20,661 nt of DNA from assembly GCA_910585715.1 (NCBI GenBank), contig CAJUEX010000057.1:1-20661 (forward strand), read 5' to 3'. Shown here piece after piece: positions 6,467 to 13,436 of this stretch. The position numbers and the translations under genes were made by a program. A model generated the notes under the pieces. That model searched no databases. It had not been told where the DNA came from and saw only the letters and a list, made by a program, of their open reading frames with translations. Positions within the stretch are counted from its first letter, which is position 1. Every line of letters begins with the position of its first letter. This stretch comes from an uncultured Lachnospiraceae bacterium. Its GTDB lineage: Bacteria > Bacillota > Clostridia > Lachnospirales > Lachnospiraceae.

Positions 6467-9073
6467 CTAACCGCACATAACATATTTGCTTTCAAAGTCC
6501 GGCAGCTGCAGCGGCCTGTCAAAGTAATATCCCTGTATCAACTGTATCTTCATATCGTTTACGACTTTAAACTGCTCTTCCGTTTCAATTCCTTCCACGC
6601 ATACATTCACTTCAATGGCGCTAGCCAGCTCCGCAACCATCTTGATGAAGGATTGGGAATAGCTGTCTTCTGCCAGTCCCTGAACGAAATTCTGGTCCAC
6701 CTTAATCACATCAAGAGGAATCTCCCTGATATGGTTCAGAGAAGAATAACCCGTTCCAAAATCATCCAGTGCAATCCGCACGCCAAGCTTCCTTATCCTG
6801 TTTAAAATTTCTTTCATTCTTCTCATATCGTTAATGGCAAGGCTTTCCGTTACTTCCAACGTTAGATTTACCGGATTGATTCCCGTTTCCTTCAAAGTAT
6901 TTTCCACGATTTCCACAATATCCGACTGCAAAAGCTGTACAACAGACAAGTTCACATTTACCTTGAAATTTTCCCTGCCGCTGTCATTCCAGTTCCTGCA
7001 GGCGCTGCAGGCTTCTTTCAGCACATAGTTGCCTATGGGGTTGATAAGCCCAAGATATTCAGCCAATGGTATAAATTCTGAAGGAGGTACAAAGCCCATT
7101 GTGGATGAGTTCCAGCGAATCAGGGCTTCTGCTCCGGTACAGACCGGCTGTCCGGAAAGCACGTCTATAATAGGCTGATAATACACTTCAAACTCCCGGT
7201 AATTATCCGCTGTGGCATTCCGCATATTTTTCTCCATATCCAGCCGCTTATGGGAGGCCATGCTCAATTTATGGGAATACCTTGAGAATCTGTTCTTGCC
7301 TGCTTTTTTCGCATCATACATGGCGATATCCGCCTTTTTAATCAGATCCTGTACACTGTCCCCGTCATCCGGATAATTTACAACTCCCATGCTTACGGTA
7401 CAATAGTAATCCGCATCCTTTAAAAACCATGGCTTGCTGAATATTGCCTGTATATCCTGTATGATTTCATCAAATCTGTGAAAGCTTTCCGGAGGTATGA
7501 TAATGACGAATTCGTCACCTCCCATCCGGTAACAGGTATTGCTGATGCCTTTTACGTGCCTTAAGCTATTGGAAATAGATTTTAAAAGCACATCCCCATA
7601 TTGATGTCCGAGACCATCGTTAATATGTTTAAAATCATCCAGATCCAGATAGAGAAGCCCGCCTGTTATCCCTTGTGCAACCGCCTTATCAAGCTGCATG
7701 GATAAATCCCGCTCACAGCACATCCGGTTATAGAGACCTGTAAGAAAATCCGTATATGCCTGCTGCTCAATTTTTTTCTGGTAAATTTTTTTATCAGTAA
7801 TGTCATGCAATACGTAGAGACATGCCCGATTCCCGTCTACCCATGCAATATAAGTATAGTATAAATCATACCATCTGCCCTTTTCAGTATACTGAATTTC
7901 ATGGTAGCCTTCCCGAATGCCGATGGGTCTTGCCTTCCGGACCATTTCATCAAGCTTTCCATTTTGAAGCTCCAGTTCAAAGGTATTCTTTAACTGCTTG
8001 TTAGCAAAAATAATGCTGTTGCTTTCCACATCCTGCACGTAAATGCAGCTTCCCACATTGTCCAGAATCGCCTGAAGGGATGCAAAGGAACCTGTCAGAA
8101 AATCCTTCCGCTGTTTGCTTATGAGCATAATCTGCATAATCCGGACCATATCGCCTATAAAGTCAATTTCCTCCATCGTCCATATTTTCTTATGGATTCT
8201 TTCAGCAAAATAAACATACATAACCGGCTTTTCATCTAACAAAAGCGGAATTGAAATAACAGCCTTCTGATTCTGTTCCCTCATATATTCCTTCATTTCC
8301 TTTGACATAACAGAATCTGCTGAAATCACCTTAGGCTTATCACCGTAAAAAAACTGCGGTCTTTCAAGATTTCTTATCCTGTCATACCCGGAAGTGCTTC
8401 CCTCTTTCAGCCATTCGCATATAATGTCAATAAACTGCCGGTCCTTCAAAACTTTTACAAGCCCGGCGGAAGTAATTTGAAGATATCCTCCCATAAGCTC
8501 CAAAAGCCTGCCGGCTGCTTCCTCAAAAGGCTGTCCGCATTCCAGAAGCTGTAACGCCTCCGTATAATATTCTGTCTTCTTTTGAAGCCTTCCTTTTTCC
8601 TCTGTTTCCCGGTCATCTGCCTGGTATGCGTGCTCCGCATACATCCGTAATAATGCAGCAGTCTCACATACTCTTTCCTCTGTAGTAATCCTTTGGGCTC
8701 CATTTATCACAGGCTTTCCGCCTTGGGACTCTTCTTCTGAAAAAACACAGCAAGCAAGCCAACAAAATTTCAGCTTGCCCTCTATTTTATATCCAATTGC
8801 CGCCGCCTTAAGATTGCCATAACCAGTTTCCTCTATAATCTGCTCCTCCAAGGCGCTTTCCCTAATTTTCTCAAACAAATTGTATAACCGTTCGCCTGTA
8901 ACTGCTTCTTTCAGTAGGGCAATCTCTTCCATACTGCCGGACCATTCTGTTATCTGATTGCCATGCCCGTCCACACAATAGGCATAAAAATTTCCCAGAT
9001 AACAAAACTTATCCTGCATCTTCTGAAATATATTTTTTTTAATAAAACCTCTTTTTTCCAATCCCGTCCCCAC
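6467..9073 (-). CDS. GGDEF-EAL hybrid signalling protein with PocR/GAF-like and PAS-like sensory regions
   Basis: This 868-residue soluble protein may make and degrade cyclic di-GMP. Residues 14-110 resemble a degenerate PocR-type sensor (QKMQDKFCYL, YCVDGHGNQIT). Residues 175-320 look GAF-like and 330-430 PAS-like. The GGDEF domain (about 438-600) has intact GGDEF at 518-522 and LDLDDFKHIND, but the inhibitory RxxD position (509-512) reads GISN. The EAL domain (about 610-865) keeps EAL 649-651, N708, E740, D770-D771, K791, E827 and Q847, so it should be catalytically competent. No membrane segment is seen. The start is uncertain: GTG 9073 has a weak AAGGA upstream, while TTG 9061 has AGGTGG at an ideal 8-nt spacing and would remove four residues. 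It begins three bases after the permease stop. Confidence 0.93.
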   Translation of the reverse strand: MGTGLEKRGFIKKNIFQKMQDKFCYLGNFYAYCVDGHGNQITEWSGSMEEIALLKEAVTGERLYNLFEKIRESALEEQIIEETGYGNLKAAAIGYKIEGKLKFCWLACCVFSEEESQGGKPVINGAQRITTEERVCETAALLRMYAEHAYQADDRETEEKGRLQKKTEYYTEALQLLECGQPFEEAAGRLLELMGGYLQITSAGLVKVLKDRQFIDIICEWLKEGSTSGYDRIRNLERPQFFYGDKPKVISADSVMSKEMKEYMREQNQKAVISIPLLLDEKPVMYVYFAERIHKKIWTMEEIDFIGDMVRIMQIMLISKQRKDFLTGSFASLQAILDNVGSCIYVQDVESNSIIFANKQLKNTFELELQNGKLDEMVRKARPIGIREGYHEIQYTEKGRWYDLYYTYIAWVDGNRACLYVLHDITDKKIYQKKIEQQAYTDFLTGLYNRMCCERDLSMQLDKAVAQGITGGLLYLDLDDFKHINDGLGHQYGDVLLKSISNSLRHVKGISNTCYRMGGDEFVIIIPPESFHRFDEIIQDIQAIFSKPWFLKDADYYCTVSMGVVNYPDDGDSVQDLIKKADIAMYDAKKAGKNRFSRYSHKLSMASHKRLDMEKNMRNATADNYREFEVYYQPIIDVLSGQPVCTGAEALIRWNSSTMGFVPPSEFIPLAEYLGLINPIGNYVLKEACSACRNWNDSGRENFKVNVNLSVVQLLQSDIVEIVENTLKETGINPVNLTLEVTESLAINDMRRMKEILNRIRKLGVRIALDDFGTGYSSLNHIREIPLDVIKVDQNFVQGLAEDSYSQSFIKMVAELASAIEVNVCVEGIETEEQFKVVNDMKIQLIQGYYFDRPLQLPDFESKYVMCG

Positions 9074-9076
9074 CTG

Positions 9077-9841
9077 TTAATATTCCTTTTTATAATATGC
9101 CCAAAGCCCCAAAGCCGTAAAACAAAGGGTATAAATACTGCTTAATATAATAATTTTAGGCATGTCTAATGTTGCATAATATGGAAGTTCGTTAAATCTG
9201 GGCGTCAAAAGCAAATACTCCTTCACCCATTGACATGCCCCCAGTTTCAAAGGCTCTGATGCAAGAAACATGACGATTCTCGGAAACGCAATCAACAAAA
9301 CAAAAAATACAGCAAAGGCATATCGCTTTCTCGGAAAGAAAAACAATAATCCGTTTCCAATGGCAATTCCCGTAATCCAAAGAGGTATGGCCGTACCTGC
9401 AGCCCTGCAGAAATCCTGTACAACCCATATTTCAATGCTTCCATCCGCTGCCATGAAAATATACGTAATACCGATAAAGACTATGATCGCCGCCACCAGA
9501 AATATGGCCGAAATACATAATTCCGAAAAGAGCTTTCCAAAAAAGAGTTTTGCCCTGGAAAGTCCAATGGTCACTTTATTTCGAATCTTTGGATTCGGGC
9601 ATTCCTTTCCGAAAATAATCTCCGCAATGAGAATTGTACTGTAATAAGGAACAATAAAGCACCACTGGGCAAAATAAATCAGATTAGCGCCAAAGGCCCC
9701 CTCCCTCATGCCGTATATGCTCCGGAATGCCACCATTGCAATATTAGCAAGAAGGCTTAATATGATAATGCCTGCTGCATATATATATGTCCCTTTCTTT
9801 TTTAAGGCAATCGTCACCTCATTTATTATATAATATCTCAT
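9077..9841 (-). CDS. ABC-2-type permease-like integral membrane protein
   Basis: The 254-residue protein has about six hydrophobic segments (near 18-38, 60-80, 110-133, 145-165, 170-195 and 228-248). The layout resembles ABC-2 efflux permeases: a cytoplasmic N terminus starting MRYYIINEVTIALKKK, a loop with FGKECPNPKIRNKVTIGLSR, and a C terminus ending in YYKKEY. The NPKIRNKV loop before helix 3 is typical of permeases of this type. No ATPase gene is adjacent, so the energising partner, if any, is elsewhere or absent. It lies 9 bp after guaB with an AAGGTAG-like site and is followed almost immediately by the GGDEF-EAL gene, so it is almost certainly co-transcribed with both. Substrate unknown. 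Confidence 0.75.
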   Translation of the reverse strand: MRYYIINEVTIALKKKGTYIYAAGIIILSLLANIAMVAFRSIYGMREGAFGANLIYFAQWCFIVPYYSTILIAEIIFGKECPNPKIRNKVTIGLSRAKLFFGKLFSELCISAIFLVAAIIVFIGITYIFMAADGSIEIWVVQDFCRAAGTAIPLWITGIAIGNGLLFFFPRKRYAFAVFFVLLIAFPRIVMFLASEPLKLGACQWVKEYLLLTPRFNELPYYATLDMPKIIILSSIYTLCFTALGLWAYYKKEY

Positions 9842-9850
9842 GATTCTACC

Positions 9851-11305
9851 TTATTCGTCTACACTATAGTTAGGCGCCTCTTTCGTAATATGAATATCAT
9901 GAGGATGACTTTCCTTCAAGGAGGCAGCAGAAATTTTTACAAATCTTCCATTCTCTTTCAGCTCTTCAATGCTTGCAGTACCGCAGTATCCCATACCGGC
10001 ACGAAGACCTCCCATTAACTGGAACACAGTATCTTCCACTGTTCCTTTGTATGCCACACGGCCTTCCACGCCTTCCGGAACAAGCTTTTTGGCATCTGAC
10101 TGAAAATAGCGGTCCTTGCTTCCGTTTTCCATAGCTGCAATAGAACCCATTCCGCGATAAACCTTGTATTTTCTTCCCTGAAATAGTTCAAAGGTTCCCG
10201 GTGACTCGTCACAGCCTGCAAACATGCTTCCCATCATACATACATTGCCGCCTGCAGCAATTGCCTTTGTCATATCGCCTGAATACTTAATGCCGCCATC
10301 AGCAATAATCGGAACGCCATATTCCTTAGCAACTTCATAGGCATTCATAATAGCAGTTACCTGCGGCACACCAATGCCTGCCACCACGCGGGTAGTACAA
10401 ATGGAGCCCGGTCCAATACCTACCTTAACGGCATCGGCTCCAGCCTCAATCAAAGCTTTTGTGCCTTCGCCTGTAGCTACATTTCCCGCAATCACCTGAA
10501 GCTTAGGATATTTTTCCTTAATCATCCGCACACACTTTAATACATTTTCGGAATGTCCATGAGCGGAATCCAACACGATGACATCTACCTTTGCCTCTAC
10601 CAGTGCCGCTACTCTTTCCAGTACATTTGCAGTAATCCCAACACCTGCGCCGCATAAAAGGCGTCCCTGGGAGTCCTTTGCGGATAATGGGTATTTTATG
10701 GTCTTTTCAATATCCTTAATGGTAATCAGACCTTTTAAGTTATAGTTGTCATCAACAATAGGAAGCTTTTCCTTCCTTGCCTTTGCAAGTATTTCCTTGG
10801 CTTCATCAAGAGTAATGCCTTCTTTGGCTGTAATAAGCCCTTCAGATGTCATGGATTCTTTTATCTTTTTGGAGTAATCTGTTTCAAATTTTAAATCACG
10901 ATTGGTAATGATACCTACTAATTTTTTTCCTTCTGTGATGGGCACGCCTGAAATCCTGAATTTGGCCATCAGTTCATCCGCATCTTTCAATGTATGCTCC
11001 GGAGTTAATGAAAAAGGGTCGGTAATAACGCCGTTTTCAGACCGTTTTACCTTGTCGACTTCCTCTGCCTGAGCCTCAATGGACATGTTCTTATGGATAA
11101 TTCCAATTCCTCCCTGCCTCGCCATGGCAATTGCCATTCTATGTTCGGTAACCGTATCCATTCCGGCGCTCATCATAGGAATGTTTAATTTGATACTCTT
11201 TGTAAGGTACGTAGATAAATCCACCTGATTCGGAATGACCTGTGAATAGCTTGGCACTAAAAGCACGTCATCAAATGTGATTCCTTCTCCAATAATCTGA
11301 CCCAT
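9851..11305 (-). CDS. guaB: Inosine-5'-monophosphate dehydrogenase
   Basis: IMP dehydrogenase oxidises IMP to XMP with NAD+, the first committed step to GTP. The 484-residue protein has the usual (beta/alpha)8 barrel interrupted by two CBS domains (about 95-205). The catalytic loop GPGSICTTR places the nucleophile at Cys303, and the mobile flap with the Arg-Tyr pair is represented by GSKDRYFQ. LDSAHGHS and ADGGIKYSGD complete the IMP and NAD sites. ATG 11305 has a purine-rich GGAGG site about 10 bases upstream. It has its own strong promoter and appears to lead a transcript with the permease and GGDEF-EAL genes. I saw no guanine riboswitch in the leader. Confidence 0.98.
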   Translation of the reverse strand: MGQIIGEGITFDDVLLVPSYSQVIPNQVDLSTYLTKSIKLNIPMMSAGMDTVTEHRMAIAMARQGGIGIIHKNMSIEAQAEEVDKVKRSENGVITDPFSLTPEHTLKDADELMAKFRISGVPITEGKKLVGIITNRDLKFETDYSKKIKESMTSEGLITAKEGITLDEAKEILAKARKEKLPIVDDNYNLKGLITIKDIEKTIKYPLSAKDSQGRLLCGAGVGITANVLERVAALVEAKVDVIVLDSAHGHSENVLKCVRMIKEKYPKLQVIAGNVATGEGTKALIEAGADAVKVGIGPGSICTTRVVAGIGVPQVTAIMNAYEVAKEYGVPIIADGGIKYSGDMTKAIAAGGNVCMMGSMFAGCDESPGTFELFQGRKYKVYRGMGSIAAMENGSKDRYFQSDAKKLVPEGVEGRVAYKGTVEDTVFQLMGGLRAGMGYCGTASIEELKENGRFVKISAASLKESHPHDIHITKEAPNYSVDE

Positions 11306-11385
11306 CTTTCATTTCCTCCATCCATTTTTCATTTTATTTTTTCTCTGTATTCCCCGAATTTTCCCTCTTTATTTACATTTTGAAA

Positions 11386-11414
11386 AGTGTATCAAATTTC
11401 CCTTTTTGTGTCAA
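11386..11414 (-). promoter_or_regulatory. Promoter of guaB
   Basis: On the minus strand a consensus -35 TTGACA (11409-11414) is separated by 17 bp from a -10 TACACT (11386-11391). The -35 overlaps the stop codon of the upstream membrane-protein gene. The leader to the guaB start is about 75 nt and U/A-rich, without a clear riboswitch fold. Confidence 0.75.
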
Positions 11415-11911
11415 TCCGTAAATACCTTTCTGGGCGCTATATCGCGGATTGCCTTAAACAATTCCTCCGGCATGTCCAGCTTCACTTTTGCCATCTCATC
11501 CTCGCCTGAATAAATCAGCACATAAGGGTTGCTGTCATCCTGCCCTGAAGCATAATCATATGCCTTGCATCTTTTATTCCGGTAGGAATCCAGATGATGC
11601 GAGTTAGCAGGCGCTAACACTTCCATGCGTTGCAGGTTAAATACCGCCATGCGCTTTCTTTTAGACTTTGCCAGAATACGATCAATACTCAGCTCATTGC
11701 TTAAATACAGATACTCAAATTCCACATAGGAGTTCAAACGGGAAAAATATGCTGCCAGCGCCAATATGATGCCCACCAGCATAAGGGTTAAATATCCGAT
11801 TAGTCCAAAAAAAAGACAAATCGCCGCAACAATCATCAAAGCATATGTTATAAAGCGCTTTATCGGGCTTGTCTTTCTTTTTATTAATATTTCTATATAA
11901 GAATCACTCAT
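11411..11911 (-). CDS. DUF6106-like small membrane protein
   Basis: The 166-residue protein has a short cytoplasmic start (MSDSYIEILIKRKTSPIKR), two closely packed hydrophobic segments at about 19-38 and 41-57, and a soluble C-terminal domain of about 105 residues. That domain has a beta-rich look (YVEFEYLYLSNELSIDRI, VFNLQRMEVLAP), reminiscent of bacterial PH-like domains. I recognise it as resembling the DUF6106 family common in Lachnospiraceae, from memory rather than a search. The function is unknown. The ribosome site is weak, since the nearest AGGAG is over 25 bases upstream. It has its own promoter, divergent from the next plus-strand gene. Confidence 0.7.
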   Translation of the reverse strand: MSDSYIEILIKRKTSPIKRFITYALMIVAAICLFFGLIGYLTLMLVGIILALAAYFSRLNSYVEFEYLYLSNELSIDRILAKSKRKRMAVFNLQRMEVLAPANSHHLDSYRNKRCKAYDYASGQDDSNPYVLIYSGEDEMAKVKLDMPEELFKAIRDIAPRKVFTD

Positions 11912-11970
11912 TTTAACTTGCTTTCAGGAAAATGTTCCCTACTCCTTCTTTCTAAATTAGTATTGTTATT

Positions 11971-11999
11971 ATCATAGTACATTTTACTATATTTTTCAA
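11971..11999 (-). promoter_or_regulatory. Promoter of the DUF6106-like gene
   Basis: On the minus strand TTGAAA (11994-11999), a 17-bp spacer and TATGAT (11971-11976) form a good sigma-A promoter. Its -35 lies five bases from the -35 of the divergent promoter. Confidence 0.7.
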
Positions 12000-12004
12000 G
12001 TTTA

Positions 12005-12033
12005 TTGACACATTTTACAAAAGAGACTATGAT
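12005..12033 (+). promoter_or_regulatory. Promoter of the anchored extracytoplasmic protein gene
   Basis: TTGACA (12005-12010), a 17-bp spacer and TATGAT (12028-12033) form a near-consensus sigma-A promoter, followed by an AGGGAG ribosome site at 12052-12057 and ATG 12064. Confidence 0.8.
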
Positions 12034-12063
12034 TACCTATAAAAAACTGTCAGGGAGATTTAC

Positions 12064-12732
12064 ATGTTAAAAGAAGAAAAAGAACAATGGAATAAATTAA
12101 GGGACAGGCCTTTCAAGGAAAAGCTAAGTTATTTCTGGTACTATTATAAATATTATGTAATCGGAGCTTTTGTGGGAATTATCTGCATTTTCATTTTTAT
12201 TCAGGGATATATGGAAAGCACGAAGGAGCCTTCCATTTATGTTGCCCTGATTAATTCCCGCTATATGTCTGTTGCCGAAACCTCCTTAATGGATGACTAT
12301 GTGGAAAGCCGGGGCATCGACACCGACTCCGCCCCCGCCAAGTTTGATATTTCCATATCCATGATAAAGGATTCTGCCGATAATGCTTCCGTTGCCAATT
12401 CCCAAAAGCTCATGGCATTATTCCAGACCCATGCCATGGATGTGATTATTTCAGATGCATGGGTAATTGAAGAATATGCCTCTCTCTCTGCCTTTAGCGA
12501 CCTTAAGGCACTTTTACCGGCAGACTTATACGAAAAGGTTCAGGACAGACTTTACTATTATACATTTTCTGATGGAAGAACTGTTCCCATCGGCTTCTAC
12601 GGAGATAATCTGCCTAAAATCATGGAAGAGAAAGCTTATTCCATAGAAAATCCCCCAATTGTCACCATATCCGGCACAACGGACAGACCTGAAAAAGCTG
12701 TAGACTTTATTCGCTATCTTCTGGAGGAATAA
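12064..12732 (+). CDS. Membrane-anchored extracytoplasmic protein of unknown function
   Basis: This 222-residue protein has a charged, aromatic-rich N terminus (residues 1-30, including FWYYYKYY), one strong transmembrane helix at about 31-49, and a soluble domain of about 170 residues expected outside the cell. The motifs IYVALINSR, MDVIISDAWVIEEYA and DRPEKAVDFIRYLLEE are reminiscent of extracellular solute-binding protein folds, but no signal cleavage site or lipobox Cys is present, so it should stay anchored. I do not recognise a named family. It has its own near-consensus promoter, divergent from the DUF6106-like gene. A short hairpin overlaps the stop codon. Confidence 0.8.
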   Translation: MLKEEKEQWNKLRDRPFKEKLSYFWYYYKYYVIGAFVGIICIFIFIQGYMESTKEPSIYVALINSRYMSVAETSLMDDYVESRGIDTDSAPAKFDISISMIKDSADNASVANSQKLMALFQTHAMDVIISDAWVIEEYASLSAFSDLKALLPADLYEKVQDRLYYYTFSDGRTVPIGFYGDNLPKIMEEKAYSIENPPIVTISGTTDRPEKAVDFIRYLLEE

Positions 12733-12745
12733 GCCTTCTTATTCC
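12726..12745 (+). terminator. Hairpin overlapping the stop codon, weak terminator
   Basis: GGAATAAG (12726-12733) pairs perfectly with CTTATTCC (12738-12745) around a 4-nt loop. The stem contains the TAA stop of the preceding gene. The downstream T content is poor and delayed, so termination may be partial. Confidence 0.4.
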
Positions 12746-12846
12746 GGCAATAATTTTAGAAAAGCAAAACTCTATTTTAAGTTTCTTATATTTTCACCCC
12801 GTTTTTCTTCTCATATTATGGTTTTTCTTTTGTTTTTTCATTCCGT

Positions 12847-12865
12847 CTACAAAATACTGTAGAAT
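12847..12865 (+). promoter_or_regulatory. Candidate operator and -10 of the XRE regulator gene
   Basis: CTACA (12847-12851) and TGTAG (12858-12862) form a perfect inverted repeat with a 6-bp spacer. It overlaps a -10 element TAGAAT (12860-12865); the corresponding -35 is poor. A dyad over the -10 just ahead of an XRE gene fits autorepression. Confidence 0.45.
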
Positions 12866-12898
12866 AAACATAGTTATTTTGTCGGAAAGGAGAGAAAA

Positions 12899-13309
12899 AT
12901 GGCAGAAATGGGAGAAATCTTAGCCGAGCTGCGCAAGGATAAGCATTTGCTGCAGAAAGATCTGGCTGATTTTTTAAGTATTTCCATAGGTACGGTTTCC
13001 AATTATGAAACCGGAGCACACGAACCGGATTTTGAAACACTTTGCAAGCTGGCAGACTTCTTTCAGGTATCTACCGATTACCTGTTAGGCAGAACCGATT
13101 TGCCATATGATGTAAAAAAATTAAGCGAGCCCATCAGGGATGGCATTACTATCAGCGATATAACCCACACCCTGTTAAATATGAGCCGGGAAAATCTGGA
13201 CAGTGTTTTAGAATACATGGAACTGCTTACTTTTAAAAACAAGATGATTGCAGAACGAAACACTTACGGAAGCAACTTGAAAGCCGCCAAACGAAATAAC
13301 GGGAAATAA
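12899..13309 (+). CDS. XRE-family helix-turn-helix transcriptional regulator
   Basis: The 136-residue protein starts with an HTH_XRE DNA-binding domain (about residues 6-63): LRKDKHLLQKDLADFL, then the recognition helix region ISIGTVSNYETGAHEPD, ending STDYLLGRTD. The C-terminal 70 residues are polar and helical (LLNMSRENLDSVLEYMELL) and may dimerise. It has no metal-binding or peptidase motif. The start follows GGAAAGGAGAG. A candidate operator dyad overlaps its -10, suggesting autoregulation. It is monocistronic, ended by the bidirectional terminator shared with gatB. No phage or toxin gene adjoins it, so its targets are unknown. Confidence 0.9.
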   Translation: MAEMGEILAELRKDKHLLQKDLADFLSISIGTVSNYETGAHEPDFETLCKLADFFQVSTDYLLGRTDLPYDVKKLSEPIRDGITISDITHTLLNMSRENLDSVLEYMELLTFKNKMIAERNTYGSNLKAAKRNNGK

Positions 13310-13341
13310 AAATGAGTACTTCATAATTTTTCTGTCATACA

Positions 13342-13373
13342 AAAAGGACATCCTTATATCGGGGTGTCCTTTT
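13342..13373. terminator. Bidirectional intrinsic terminator between the XRE gene and gatB
   Basis: AAAAGGACATCC (13342-13353) pairs with GGGTGTCCTTTT (13362-13373), a 12-bp stem with one T-G wobble and an 8-nt loop, flanked by A and T runs. It serves the convergent XRE gene and the aspS-gatCAB transcript. Confidence 0.85.
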
Positions 13374-13436
13374 CTTTTCATCTTTTCATCTTTTCATCTT
13401 TTCATCTTTTCATCTTTTCATCTTTTCAGCTTTTCA
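13373..13436. repeat. 8-bp tandem repeat (TCTTTTCA)n reaching into the gatB stop codon
   Basis: Seven perfect copies of TCTTTTCA (13373-13428) are followed by one GCTTTTCA copy (13429-13436) and a degenerate GCCTTCCA. The last copies contain the gatB TGA stop and run into its final codons. The array starts at the edge of the terminator stem, so copy-number changes would alter only 3' UTR length. Confidence 0.95.

Noticed and set aside
11306..11385. Riboswitch in the guaB leader
   Set aside because: The leader is short and A/T-rich, with no three-way junction signature and no terminator.
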